A stretch of 64,000 bases of DNA from an uncultured Dorea sp. (GTDB lineage Bacteria; Bacillota; Clostridia; Lachnospirales; Lachnospiraceae): positions 1 to 64,000 of the forward strand of contig CAJUMF010000016.1 in NCBI GenBank assembly GCA_910586965.1. Reading direction: 5' to 3'. Position 1 is the stretch's first letter. Each line of letters begins with the position of its first letter. The translations under genes and the position numbers were made by a program. This document shows, piece after piece, positions 50,973 to 60,235 of this stretch. The notes beneath the pieces are model-generated. The model searched no databases. It had not been told where the DNA came from and saw only the letters and a list, made by a program, of their open reading frames with translations.

Positions 50973-52730
50973 ATGGGAATGTGTAAAAAACAGATGCTTT
51001 CGTTTATATTAACGCTAGCGTTAGTAGTGGGATGCTTTGCAGGTACGGGGATAACTGTGAAGGCGACAGATGTGGGAGAAAATGTAGTTGTGTTAGCCAC
51101 GGCTGTATTTGAAGATGCGCCAGTAGAAGGTGTGGAATTTGAGTTGAGGGACAATAGTAAACCGGAAGATGAGGAAGGTTATATTGTAGCAAAGATAATA
51201 TCTGATGCAGAAGGAAAACTGAAATATGATATAGCAAAATTGAATGATGCTACATATACTTTGTATATGACATCTTCAAAAGATTATGATGTGACAGATA
51301 CAGAGTATAATTATAAAGTTGAATCTAAGCAGATTACTCGTGCAGGAGATAGCATGGCTCCTTCTTTGTCAGTATGGACTGGTAATGAAAATTTTAAATT
51401 TGAGCTTGAGAAAAAATCTGCACCTATAGATCCTGCGAAACAATCAATTACAATTAAACTTGTAGATGAACCTAATGGAGAAGTGGTGACGGATCCTGCA
51501 ATAAAATTGCAAGTAGTAGATTATCTTTATGAGGGTGAGGAAAATCCGTGGACGGAGGATACAGCGCTTAAAAATGGTGAATATACATATTCTGTTGGAT
51601 ATGAATCAGGAATAAAGGTGGTTATCTCGTTAGCTAAAGACGTAACGGGATATGAAGCAAATCCAATTGAGTTCACTATAAATAAGGGTGTAATTGATAA
51701 GGTGATAGTAAATGGAAAAGAAACTGTTTATGACGGGACCCCACAGGAGATGGTAGTAACTCCAGTAGGTTTAACCGCTGATATTACAGATGTAACAGCC
51801 ACACCGAATGAGATTCCATCCAATGGAGGCGAAGTACAACTCTCAATTACAGGTAAAGATACAACAATAGCCAATTGGGGCGTGGATGTTCAGAGTGTAG
51901 TAAGCGGAACAGAGCAGAAACCGGGAGATAAAGCAGGACAGGCAGTTGTAGAAAAGATTACGAAGAATGGTGCAACAGTAAAGATTTCTGCAAATGAAAC
52001 AGAAGATAAGATTGATTTTACATTCTCAGTAGGACCTAAGGACGAGGATGGAAAGATTACAAAGCAGGTAAGTGTAAAAGTTACCCAGGCAGGCAAGGCA
52101 CAGGGCGATAATAAACCGGAAAATCCAGATGACAACAACAAGCCCCAGAACCCGGGAGATAATAACTCGCAGGATAATAAAGATCCACAGGTTCCGGCGA
52201 CAGTTAAAGTCAGCAGCATCAAGCTCAGTGCAACTTCAAAGGAAATTGCGGCAGGAAAGAAGATTAAACTGACGACGAATGTATTTCCGGCGAATGCAAC
52301 TAATAAAGCTGTCACCTATAAGAGCAGTAATACGAAGTATGCATCTGTAGATAGGACCGGAAAGGTTACAGTGAAAAAAGCAGGCGCTGGCAAGACCGTT
52401 ACGATTACAGCAACAGCAGCAGACGGTAGCGGAAAGAGCGCTTCATATAAGATCAAGATTATGAAGAGTGCTGTAAAGAGTGTAAAGGTTAAAGCTGCAA
52501 AGTCTGTAAAAGCAGGAAAGAAAGTAAAAGCAAAAGTTACGGTAAAGACAACTGGCAAAAAAGCAAATAAGAAGCTGAAATGGACAAGCTCAAATACAAA
52601 ATATGCGACAGTATCCTCAAAAGGAGTGATTAAGACAAAGAAAGCCGGAAAAGGAAAGACTGTTAAGATTACAGCCGCTGCGACAGACGGAAGCGGAAAG
52701 AAGGGCACTGTTAAGATTAAGATTAAATAG
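50973..52730 (+). CDS. Exported Big2 surface protein, paralogue 2
   Basis: The 585-residue protein shares its signal peptide (MGMCKKQMLSFILTLALVVG...VKATD), one internal domain (ITDVTATPNEIPSNGG) and its C-terminal pair of Lys-rich Big2 repeats (about 410-585) with paralogue 1. The region after the signal differs and looks like CnaB/SpaA-type beta domains (about 35-125 and 145-255). A Pro/Asn-rich linker (PENPDDNNKPQNPGDNNSQD) separates the domains from the Big2 repeats. No LPxTG is present. It has its own G9 promoter and a terminator after the stop. Confidence 0.86.
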   Translation: MGMCKKQMLSFILTLALVVGCFAGTGITVKATDVGENVVVLATAVFEDAPVEGVEFELRDNSKPEDEEGYIVAKIISDAEGKLKYDIAKLNDATYTLYMTSSKDYDVTDTEYNYKVESKQITRAGDSMAPSLSVWTGNENFKFELEKKSAPIDPAKQSITIKLVDEPNGEVVTDPAIKLQVVDYLYEGEENPWTEDTALKNGEYTYSVGYESGIKVVISLAKDVTGYEANPIEFTINKGVIDKVIVNGKETVYDGTPQEMVVTPVGLTADITDVTATPNEIPSNGGEVQLSITGKDTTIANWGVDVQSVVSGTEQKPGDKAGQAVVEKITKNGATVKISANETEDKIDFTFSVGPKDEDGKITKQVSVKVTQAGKAQGDNKPENPDDNNKPQNPGDNNSQDNKDPQVPATVKVSSIKLSATSKEIAAGKKIKLTTNVFPANATNKAVTYKSSNTKYASVDRTGKVTVKKAGAGKTVTITATAADGSGKSASYKIKIMKSAVKSVKVKAAKSVKAGKKVKAKVTVKTTGKKANKKLKWTSSNTKYATVSSKGVIKTKKAGKGKTVKITAAATDGSGKKGTVKIKIK

Positions 52731-52743
52731 CTAGCTATGCAAG

Positions 52744-52786
52744 ACCGCTGCATCTATCTGCGACGCAGGTAAATGCGGCGGTTTTT
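52744..52786 (+). terminator. Rho-independent terminator after surface protein 2
   Basis: ACCGCTGCAT (52744-52753) pairs with ATGCGGCGGT (52773-52782), with an inner CTGCG/CGCAG stem, then TTTTT. The next gene starts 19 nt later, so its expression may depend on read-through. Confidence 0.85.
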
Positions 52787-52804
52787 AACACAGAAAGGAG
52801 TAGT

Positions 52805-55800
52805 ATGAAAGCAGGAAAGATAAAAAGACTTATTGCCACTGCATTAGCTGCAGTGCTGGTAGCAACAGGAAGTATGTCTGCCGTCATAACGTCTGAAGCT
52901 AACAATTGTGGCGGATTGATAGAAGAAGATTTGTGGGATCCGGGGGATGATGAAGTCGTTCAAGACCCGATTCTTCATTGGGCGATTCGGTCATCAATTA
53001 ATGCGATTAAGACAAGACCCGGAATCAAGCTTACCAGCGATATCGTAGGGACGGTGAAGGAGATATCCTATTCACTGTGTGCACATCCAGGAGATTTCAA
53101 AGACTGGGATCAGCCCTATTGGATAGACAGCTTAGAGGGATTACAGTATGCATCTTCATTGACTTCTCTTGAGATAAGCTATACGCAGAATGTAGAAAAG
53201 GAAAATGGAGAAATAGAGAGACTTGATGATCTGACACCTATTTCTGATCTGACGCAATTAACCAGACTGATATTAATGCAGGATGGGATTAGAGATATTG
53301 GTTCGCTGGGAAAATTGACGAATCTGAGAGAGTTGAACTTGAGCGGCAATCATGAAATAAGTGACATATCTGTTGTGGGAAATATGAAAAAGCTTGAAAT
53401 GCTTACGCTTAAAACAAATAATATTACGGATGTCAGCATGATTTCAGGTTTAGAAAAGCTCGTAAGTCTGGAAATATCAAATAACCAGATTTCTGCGCTG
53501 CCTGACATCAGCAAGCTCAATAACCTGGAGTTTCTTTATGCAGCGTCAAACAACCTGACCAATGAAGATGTAAAGAAGATTGGCGAGAAAAAGGAATTAA
53601 AAGAGTTGAACTTACAAGGCAATCCTAGAATCACTGATTTAAAGCCGTTAGCGGATCTTATATTTCTTGATAAAGATCAAACATTTTTTAATGATGAGTT
53701 AAAAGGCGAAAAAGAGAATCTTTTCGCAGCTATAGGGGTAAATAAACTATTTAATAAATTCAGCATCAATAATATGCAGGCTTCGGATCTTCCGAACGTA
53801 GAGAAAGCGCTGAAAGCCTATGATGAACTGACCCAGGAGCAGAAAGCGTATCTTGATGAAGGCAGGATACAGGCGGTCCGGTCTAATAAAGAGCTGGTGA
53901 GCAATGGTCAGCCTCCAGAATTTTATGAAGAATACGACGGAGATGGAGAAACCAGGCCTGTGTTAGACCGTATGGAAATAACGGTTGTTGACAAAAATGG
54001 AAAACCAATGCCGGGAGTCAAGTTTGAAAGACAGGCAAGAGTTACGATAGGAGAATTTGTGACAGACAAAGACGGAGTTATGGAGATTATGCATAGACCG
54101 GACAGCGATCACTATACCCAGACCGTAACTTTGGCCGATGAAGAGTTGATAAGTAAAGGCTATGTGTCAATCCCCAAAAAGTTCGAGTATGAGACAAGAA
54201 ATTTCAAAACATATATCGTTAATAACAAACGTGTTACAGGCCATGAACAGCATAAGATCATGCTTGTGTTGGAGAATGAGTATATTGATAAGACTCAGTT
54301 AAAAGAAGCATTGGAGAGCGCGAAGGCGGTAGGAGAAGATTACAAGTATACAAAAGATACTTATAAGACGTACCTGAATGCATTGAAGGCAGCGCAATCC
54401 GCATATGAAGACACGGAAGCATCAAAAGAAGCAGTTGATACTGCTGCGGCAAATTTAAAAAATGCCATCGATTCCTTAAAAGTAGCAGACGAGTTGACAA
54501 AATTAAAGCTGATTGTAAAAGATCAGAATGGAAATGCATTTACAAGAGCATTTAAGTTCCAGATCTATGAGACAGGGACAAAGAAAAATGCGTGGAACGG
54601 GTATTCAGATGCAGAAATGGGAATCGCATATTTAGAGCCGGGCTATATAGGAGCCGGGGAATGGACAGTAGATGCATGTTACGAGGAGCCGTATACGATA
54701 GATACTTTTAATGTGACGGTTGCGGTAAGGAGTGATGGACAAAGGTACTATAAGGCTGTTGATTCTAAGGATGTAAAGGCTGATTTTGAAAAGGAAGTTA
54801 CAGTAAAAGCGCTGCCAGGAGGAGCCGCAGATAAGGATGCGGAGAGAAAGCCCGACAGTACCGTTCTGAAGAAACGTCTGAAAGAAGCGCAAGGATATAA
54901 GCCAGGCGAGTTTACGGATAAGTCCTTTAAAAATCTGCAGGCGGCAATCCAGGAAGCGGAGACGGCTGTAGCTAAGGCGGGCGCCACTCAGGAAGATTAT
55001 AATGCGGCTGCCGCAAAGCTCAAGAAGGCAATCGAAGAGCTGGGAGAACCAGCCAATACAGTTGAACTGGAATTGGCATTGGAGAGATATGCCGAGTACG
55101 GAAAAGAATACTATACGGCAGACACATGGGCAAAGTATCAGGCTGAGTATGAATCTGCAAGAAGACTGTACAGGGACAGTGAAGCCACCCAGAAACAGGT
55201 AGATGAAGCACTTTCAAGGCTGAATGCGGCGGAGAAAGCACTGAAAATGAACAGAACCGTGCTTCAGGAGATGTTAGAAGCTGCAAAGGAACTGAAAGAA
55301 GAAGATTATATAAGCGGGTACGAGGAGCTGCAGGGAGCAATCGCAGAGGCCCAGGAGATATGTGATAATATTAACCGCGCAGAAGAGACGAAAGTAAAAG
55401 CAGCATTGAAAAGATTGCAGGATGCGATGGACGCGCTGCAAAAGCGAACTCCGGGAAAACCAGGACAATCCGAAAAGCCGGGACAGTCCGAAGAAAAGAA
55501 GCCGCAGACACCGACGGTGAAGCCTGTCAAAGTTACAAAGATAAGCATAACCGGATTATCCAATAAGATTGCTCAAGGCAAAAAAGTGGCTTTGAAAGCG
55601 ACAGTATCTCCATCGAACGCAACGAACAAAAAAGTAACATGGAAATCCAGCAATACGAAAGTTGCGACTGTCAATTCCAAAGGTGTTGTGACGCTCAAGA
55701 AGAAATCCGGCGGAAAGAAAGTGACGATCACTGCAACGGCAGCCGATGGAAGCAAGGTAACAGGAAGTTATAAAATCACTTCTATGAAAAACTCCGTAAA

Positions 55801-56050
55801 GAAGGTAAGTATCTCGGGGGCCAAGTCTGTGAAAGCAGGCAAGAGTATGAAATTAAAAGCAAAGGTTCAAGCATCTAAGGGTGCAAATAAAAAAGTGTCA
55901 TGGACCAGCAGCAATAAAAAATATGCGTCTGTATCCGCGTCAGGAAAAGTAAAGACCTACAAGGCCGGTAAAGGCAAGAAAGTAAAGATTACCGCAAAGG
56001 CAACAGACGGAAGCGGAAAGAAAAAAACCGTGACAATTAAGATCAAGTAG
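52805..56050 (+). CDS. Exported leucine-rich-repeat, FIVAR and Big2 surface protein
   Basis: The 1081-residue protein begins with a signal peptide (MKAGKIKRLIATALAAVL..., cleavage near residue 30). An LRR domain of internalin-like 22-residue repeats spans about 115-290 (LTRLILMQDGIRDIGSLGKL, LRELNLSGNHEISDIS and further). CnaB-like segments lie near 390-490 and 565-640. Four FIVAR helical modules lie at about 495-560, 685-745, 755-815 and 818-880. A Pro-rich linker (PGKPGQSEKPGQSEEKKPQ) precedes two Big2 repeats at the C-terminus. Adhesion is the likely role. The Big2 pair matches those of the two upstream paralogues, implying a common wall-retention mode. AAAGGAGTAGT precedes the start. Confidence 0.88.
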   Translation: MKAGKIKRLIATALAAVLVATGSMSAVITSEANNCGGLIEEDLWDPGDDEVVQDPILHWAIRSSINAIKTRPGIKLTSDIVGTVKEISYSLCAHPGDFKDWDQPYWIDSLEGLQYASSLTSLEISYTQNVEKENGEIERLDDLTPISDLTQLTRLILMQDGIRDIGSLGKLTNLRELNLSGNHEISDISVVGNMKKLEMLTLKTNNITDVSMISGLEKLVSLEISNNQISALPDISKLNNLEFLYAASNNLTNEDVKKIGEKKELKELNLQGNPRITDLKPLADLIFLDKDQTFFNDELKGEKENLFAAIGVNKLFNKFSINNMQASDLPNVEKALKAYDELTQEQKAYLDEGRIQAVRSNKELVSNGQPPEFYEEYDGDGETRPVLDRMEITVVDKNGKPMPGVKFERQARVTIGEFVTDKDGVMEIMHRPDSDHYTQTVTLADEELISKGYVSIPKKFEYETRNFKTYIVNNKRVTGHEQHKIMLVLENEYIDKTQLKEALESAKAVGEDYKYTKDTYKTYLNALKAAQSAYEDTEASKEAVDTAAANLKNAIDSLKVADELTKLKLIVKDQNGNAFTRAFKFQIYETGTKKNAWNGYSDAEMGIAYLEPGYIGAGEWTVDACYEEPYTIDTFNVTVAVRSDGQRYYKAVDSKDVKADFEKEVTVKALPGGAADKDAERKPDSTVLKKRLKEAQGYKPGEFTDKSFKNLQAAIQEAETAVAKAGATQEDYNAAAAKLKKAIEELGEPANTVELELALERYAEYGKEYYTADTWAKYQAEYESARRLYRDSEATQKQVDEALSRLNAAEKALKMNRTVLQEMLEAAKELKEEDYISGYEELQGAIAEAQEICDNINRAEETKVKAALKRLQDAMDALQKRTPGKPGQSEKPGQSEEKKPQTPTVKPVKVTKISITGLSNKIAQGKKVALKATVSPSNATNKKVTWKSSNTKVATVNSKGVVTLKKKSGGKKVTITATAADGSKVTGSYKITSMKNSVKKVSISGAKSVKAGKSMKLKAKVQASKGANKKVSWTSSNKKYASVSASGKVKTYKAGKGKKVKITAKATDGSGKKKTVTIKIK

Positions 56051-56064
56051 GTTATTCTGCTTAT

Positions 56065-56104
56065 AAGACTCAGAGGAATGAATTCATTCTTTTGGGTCTT
56101 TTTT
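56065..56104 (+). terminator. Rho-independent terminator after the LRR protein
   Basis: AAGACTCA (56065-56072) pairs with TGGGTCTT (56093-56100), with an inner GAATGA/TCATTC palindrome, followed by TTTT. Confidence 0.85.
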
Positions 56105-56156
56105 AATGTCAATGAAATGGAAAACAAAATAAATAAAAATAATACAACATAAATTA

Positions 56157-56185
56157 TTGACAAAACAATATAAAACAAATAAAAT
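56157..56185 (+). promoter_or_regulatory. Promoter of the microcompartment operon
   Basis: TTGACA (56157-56162) and TAAAAT (56180-56185), 17 bp apart, lie in a very AT-rich stretch with repeated ACAAAT/ACAAAA words 44 nt before the aldolase. The element strongly resembles the transporter promoter at 61735-61763. Confidence 0.75.
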
Positions 56186-56228
56186 TATGTATAAACAAAT
56201 GAAATACAATAAAAGGAGGTGAAAGTAT

Positions 56229-57188
56229 ATGGTTACGATTCAAGGAGAGAAATTTATGACAGATTTTGAGGCAAAAAGGGCAATCCTTGATGTGGGCAGA
56301 CGGATGTATGACAAAGGTTTCGTAGCTGCGAATGATGGCAACATAAGCTGTAAGGTCGGGCCGCGCACACTTTGGACAACGCCGACGGGTGTCTCCAAGG
56401 GGTTTATGACCCAGGATATGCTTGTGAAGATGAATCTGGACGGTAAAGTCTTAATGGGAAAGATGAAACCCTCGTCAGAGGTAAAAATGCATCTTCGGGT
56501 ATACGAGGAGAATCCTGGACTTAAAGCAGTGGTTCATGCACATCCGCCGGTGGCGACAAGCTTTGCGATTGCGGGGATCAGTCTGGACAGTGCGATTCTT
56601 ACCGAGGCGGTTATGGGGCTTGGCTCTATACCTATTGCAAGATATGCCACTCCGGGAACCCAGGAAGTGCCGGATTCCGTTGCACCGTTTGTAAACACTC
56701 ATAACGGCGTGCTGCTTGCGAATCACGGGGCCCTGACATGGGGAGGCGATATCTATCAGGCATTTTACAGGCTGGAGTCTGTGGAGTATTACGCTATGAT
56801 TCTTATGTATACGGGTAATATAATCGGCAGACAGAACATTTTGTCCTGCAGTCAGGTAAACAAGCTTTTGGATATCAGGAAAAAGCTCGGCATCACAAGC
56901 GGAGGGGTTCCGCCCTGCGCAGCCTGTGAGACCAATGACAGAGATATAGTGACATCGGATGATATCAGGCCTCTGGAACCGGTAGAGCTCTTACGGACCG
57001 GGCAGGCATCACACACACTAAAAGGTGTAACGCCTCTTGTAAAGCCAGGAGATACATGCCCTGTCCGGACGGATGCCGCTGCCGGGGAAAAGTCCGGCGC
57101 CGAGACAGGCGGCAGGACGAAGGAAGGGCTCATTGCAGAGGTGGTGCGCAGAGTAGTGGAAGAACTGGAAGCAGGAGGAGCAGTATGA
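56229..57188 (+). CDS. Class II aldolase (fuculose/rhamnulose phosphate type) with encapsulation peptide
   Basis: The 319-residue enzyme is a zinc class II aldolase/adducin protein: VAANDGNISCK, TPTGVSKGFM, the metal ligands HAHPP, and LLANHGALTWG. It probably splits L-fuculose- or L-rhamnulose-1-phosphate into DHAP and lactaldehyde. After the catalytic domain, a linker (about 225-295) leads to an amphipathic C-terminal helix (KEGLIAEVVRRVVEELE) typical of peptides that target enzymes into bacterial microcompartments. AAAGGAGGTG precedes ATG 56229; ATG 56256 also has AAGGAGA. First gene of the BMC operon; its stop overlaps the next start. Confidence 0.9.
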   Translation: MVTIQGEKFMTDFEAKRAILDVGRRMYDKGFVAANDGNISCKVGPRTLWTTPTGVSKGFMTQDMLVKMNLDGKVLMGKMKPSSEVKMHLRVYEENPGLKAVVHAHPPVATSFAIAGISLDSAILTEAVMGLGSIPIARYATPGTQEVPDSVAPFVNTHNGVLLANHGALTWGGDIYQAFYRLESVEYYAMILMYTGNIIGRQNILSCSQVNKLLDIRKKLGITSGGVPPCAACETNDRDIVTSDDIRPLEPVELLRTGQASHTLKGVTPLVKPGDTCPVRTDAAAGEKSGAETGGRTKEGLIAEVVRRVVEELEAGGAV

Positions 57189-58603
57189 ACATAGATGCAA
57201 AGGAAATCGAACTTATCGTGCAGCAGGTGCTGGAGAATATAAATGCAGAGTCCTTAAAGTTCCCAAGGCCCTGCGGCGGCGAGGACGGTGTATTTGAGTG
57301 TGTGGAGGAAGCTATAGAAGCGTCGTATCAGGCACAGCGCAGATGGGTGAAGGAGTATAATCTTGAGGACAGAAAGCGTATAATCGCAGCAATCCGCACG
57401 GTGTCGGAGGAGCACGCAAAAGAATTGGCGAAGATGGTGCGGGATGAGACCGGTATGGGCCGCTATGAGGATAAAGTACAGAAACATCTGGCGGTTATAA
57501 GAAAAACACCTGGGGTGGAATGCCTTGTGACGGATGCCGTTTCAGGAGATGAGGGGCTTATGATCGAGGAATGCGCACCCTTTGGGGTGATTGGCGCGAT
57601 TACTCCCTCAACTAACCCAACAGAAACGATTATCAATAATACGATCAGCATGATCGCAGGCGGCAATACTGTCGTATTTAATGTACATCCCGGAGCAAAA
57701 GAGTGCTGCGCGTATTGTCTCAGATTATTACATAAAACAATTGTGGAAAACGGCGGTCCGGCTAACCTCATTACCATGCAGAGGAATCCTTCGATGGAAG
57801 CGGTAAATAAGATCACGGCAAGCCCAAGAATCCGCCTGATGGCCGGGACAGGCGGCATGGGAATGGTAGATGCCCTTCTTCGTTCCGGCAAGAAGACCAT
57901 CGGTGCCGGTGCGGGAAATCCGCCGGTAATTGTGGATGATACAGCAGATATCGCTCATGCGGCAAAGGAAATCTACAGAGGCGCTTCTTTTGATAATAAC
58001 CTGCTTTGCCTGGCGGAAAAGGAAGTATTTGTTATGGAATCTGAGGCAGAGCAGCTTATTGATGCGCTGCAAAAGGAAGGGGCGTTCCTGCTCGATTCAA
58101 GGCAGATGGAAGCGGTCACTGCATTTGCCATGGTCAATAAGGGCGGAAGCTTTCAGGTCAACAAGAAATGGGTCGGAAAGGATGCCTCTCTTTTCCTTGA
58201 GGAAATCGGGATTCATGGTCATAAGGACACACGGCTTCTGATTTGTGAGACAGATTCCGGACACCCGTTTGTTCAGGTGGAGCAGCTCATGCCGGTGCTT
58301 CCCATCGTAAGATGCCGTACTTTTGAAGAGTGTGTGGACCTTGCGGTTTCAGCGGAAGGCGGAAACAGGCACACATCTTCTATCTTTTCAAAGAATGTAG
58401 ATCGCATGACGGTGTTTGGAAAAGAGATTGAGACAACCATCTATACCAAGAACGGTGCGACTTTAAGAGGAATCGGGATTGGCGGCGAGGGCCACACGAC
58501 GATGACGATTGCCGGACCGACAGGTGAAGGGCTTACCTGTGCAAGAAGCTTCACGAGAAGGCGCAGGTGTATGCTTTCGGAAGGCGGTCTCAGGATCATA
58601 TAA
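57185..58603 (+). CDS. CoA-acylating aldehyde dehydrogenase (PduP/EutE-like), BMC-targeted
   Basis: From ATG 57185, which overlaps the aldolase stop, the 472-residue enzyme oxidises an aldehyde to acyl-CoA with NAD+. It shows ITPSTNPTETIINNT, the cofactor loop MAGTGGMGMVDA, the catalytic Cys275 in NNLLCLAEKE, and GIGGEGHTTMTIAGPTGEG. Its N-terminus (KEIELIVQQVLENI) is the amphipathic helix typical of PduP-type encapsulation. In this context lactaldehyde is the expected substrate, giving lactyl-CoA. The upstream in-frame extension from 57056 overlaps the aldolase and is not real. Confidence 0.92.
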   Translation: MNIDAKEIELIVQQVLENINAESLKFPRPCGGEDGVFECVEEAIEASYQAQRRWVKEYNLEDRKRIIAAIRTVSEEHAKELAKMVRDETGMGRYEDKVQKHLAVIRKTPGVECLVTDAVSGDEGLMIEECAPFGVIGAITPSTNPTETIINNTISMIAGGNTVVFNVHPGAKECCAYCLRLLHKTIVENGGPANLITMQRNPSMEAVNKITASPRIRLMAGTGGMGMVDALLRSGKKTIGAGAGNPPVIVDDTADIAHAAKEIYRGASFDNNLLCLAEKEVFVMESEAEQLIDALQKEGAFLLDSRQMEAVTAFAMVNKGGSFQVNKKWVGKDASLFLEEIGIHGHKDTRLLICETDSGHPFVQVEQLMPVLPIVRCRTFEECVDLAVSAEGGNRHTSSIFSKNVDRMTVFGKEIETTIYTKNGATLRGIGIGGEGHTTMTIAGPTGEGLTCARSFTRRRRCMLSEGGLRII

Positions 58604-58620
58604 GGGAGGTGGGGGCTTAA

Positions 58621-59298
58621 GTGGCAGTGGGTTTTCTGGAATGTGCCGGATTCGGGACAGTGCTGTATGCTATGGATAAAGCGTGTAAGGCGGCGGCAAT
58701 AGAGATCATCGGCATAGACACGATCAATCCCAAGGATGCGAAAGCTTTCATCCCGCTTACGGCGCAGGCAAAGTTTGAAGGCGGGACAGATGATGTGAAG
58801 GCAGCTTGCGAGTACGCGAGACGGGCGGCATTAGAACTGGCAAAGCCTGAAGACGTGCTGACGGAAATCATCGAGCGTCCTTTTGAAGGGACAAAAAAGC
58901 TGGCGCGGATAACAAAAACAGAGTTAAGAAGAATAAAGCATGAGAAGGCTCCGGCTGCTGTAGGGGTTTTGGAAATCAGCTATTTTTCAAACACAATCGT
59001 AGCAGTTGATCATGCCTTAAAAACGGCAGATGTGAAAATTGTAAGCTGTCATAAAAAACTCGGTGGGAAGATGTGCCATACCGTGCTGGCAGGAATGACA
59101 TCGGAGGTGCAGGCGGCTGTGGAGGCGGTAAAAGAAGCCGGCCGGCTTATCGGGGAACAGAACATAAAAACTGCAGTAGTCATATGCAGCCCGCATCCGG
59201 AAATAAAAAAAATATTAAATATGAACAAAAAAAGAATACAAGGAGGAACAGTAACATGGCAGAAACAACAGGAACAAAAAGAGGTATGCTTGCATTAG
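58621..59298 (+). CDS. BMC-T trimeric microcompartment shell protein
   Basis: Two BMC domains lie in tandem in 225 residues: VGFLECAGFGTVLYAMDKACKAAAIEIIG (about 3-32; quoted as landmark) and VGVLEISYFSNTIVAVDHAL (about 117-136). Such pseudo-hexameric trimers tile the shell facets and often carry the larger, gated pores. The GTG at 58621 has GGAGGTGGGG upstream. The last 25 residues or so run past the BMC fold through the ribosome binding site of the next gene, overlapping BMC-H by 43 nt. Confidence 0.9.
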   Translation: MAVGFLECAGFGTVLYAMDKACKAAAIEIIGIDTINPKDAKAFIPLTAQAKFEGGTDDVKAACEYARRAALELAKPEDVLTEIIERPFEGTKKLARITKTELRRIKHEKAPAAVGVLEISYFSNTIVAVDHALKTADVKIVSCHKKLGGKMCHTVLAGMTSEVQAAVEAVKEAGRLIGEQNIKTAVVICSPHPEIKKILNMNKKRIQGGTVTWQKQQEQKEVCLH

Positions 59299-59558
59299 GA
59301 ATGATTGAAACAAGGGGTCTTACGGCGTCTATCGAGGCGGCTGATGCAATGTTAAAATCAGCGGATGTAGAGCTTGTAGGGACAGAGAAGATTGGCTCCG
59401 GCCTGGTAACAGTTATGGTACAGGGAGATGTAGGCGCGGTAAAGGCGGCTACCGAAGCAGGACAGGAAGCGGCTTCGAGAATCGGTGAGCTTGTGGCGGC
59501 TCATGTGATCCCAAGGCCTCACAGCTCTGTTGGAGAGATACTTCCGTATATCAAATAA
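59256..59558 (+). CDS. BMC-H hexameric microcompartment shell protein
   Basis: A single BMC domain in 100 residues (LALGMIETRGLTASIEAADA, VELVGTEKIGSGLVTVMVQG, VAAHVIPRPHSSV). It is the standard hexamer that forms most of a microcompartment shell; a GSG pore loop is present (KIGSGLV). ATG 59256 with AGGAGGA upstream decides the start, inside the end of the BMC-T gene. It is the only BMC-H gene in the window. Confidence 0.93.
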   Translation: MAETTGTKRGMLALGMIETRGLTASIEAADAMLKSADVELVGTEKIGSGLVTVMVQGDVGAVKAATEAGQEAASRIGELVAAHVIPRPHSSVGEILPYIK

Positions 59559-59578
59559 TAGACAGATGAGGAGAAAAG

Positions 59579-60235
59579 ATGGTGGACAGAGAGGAATTGA
59601 TTGAAAAGATAACGGTCCGGATAATAGAAAATTTAAAAAGACTGAGCGAAGATCCCTTTCAGGTTCCGGTCGGTGTTTCGGCCAGACACGTCCATCTTGC
59701 GAGAGAACATGTGGAGCTTTTGTTTGGCAGAGGATATGAGCTGACTCCCCTGAAAGCCCTGAGTCAGAAAGATCAGTTTGCGTGTGCGGAGCAAGTAGAC
59801 CTGATCGGACCAAGAGGAGAGCTTAAGAAGGTAAGGATCCTGGGCCCTGAGAGAAAAGACACTCAGATAGAGCTGTCGTCCGGAGACAGCAGGGCCTTAG
59901 GGCTCTCGCCTCCGGTAAGGACTTCCGGAGATGTGGCAGGAACACCGGGACTTCTTATGAGAGGTCCCGGGGGTGAGGTGATGCTTGAGAGCGGTGTTAT
60001 CATTGCTGACAGACATATCCATATGACTCCGGAGGATGCCAGATGGTTTGGGGTTTCAGAAAAAGAGCGGGTAAGTGTCTGTATCAAAGGTCCAAGGGGC
60101 GGGGTGCTTGATAACGTGGTGATAAGAGTAAGTGAGAGTGCAAGGCTGGATTTCCATGTGGATACCGATGATGCCAATGCATTTCAGCTCGTCCAGGGTC
60201 AGTGGGTAAGCATGAGAAAGGAAGGAACCATATGA
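59579..60235 (+). CDS. pduL: Phosphate propanoyltransferase (PduL)
   Basis: The 218-residue PduL converts acyl-CoA and phosphate to acyl-phosphate, recycling CoA in the microcompartment lumen. The two zinc-binding half-domains show VGVSARHVHLAREHV, IADRHIHMTPEDA and LDFHVDTDDANAFQ. The N-terminal helix (EELIEKITVRIIENLKRL) resembles an encapsulation peptide. The gene starts 20 nt after BMC-H (GAGGAGA upstream) and overlaps the BMC-P start through ATGA. Confidence 0.92.
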   Translation: MVDREELIEKITVRIIENLKRLSEDPFQVPVGVSARHVHLAREHVELLFGRGYELTPLKALSQKDQFACAEQVDLIGPRGELKKVRILGPERKDTQIELSSGDSRALGLSPPVRTSGDVAGTPGLLMRGPGGEVMLESGVIIADRHIHMTPEDARWFGVSEKERVSVCIKGPRGGVLDNVVIRVSESARLDFHVDTDDANAFQLVQGQWVSMRKEGTI

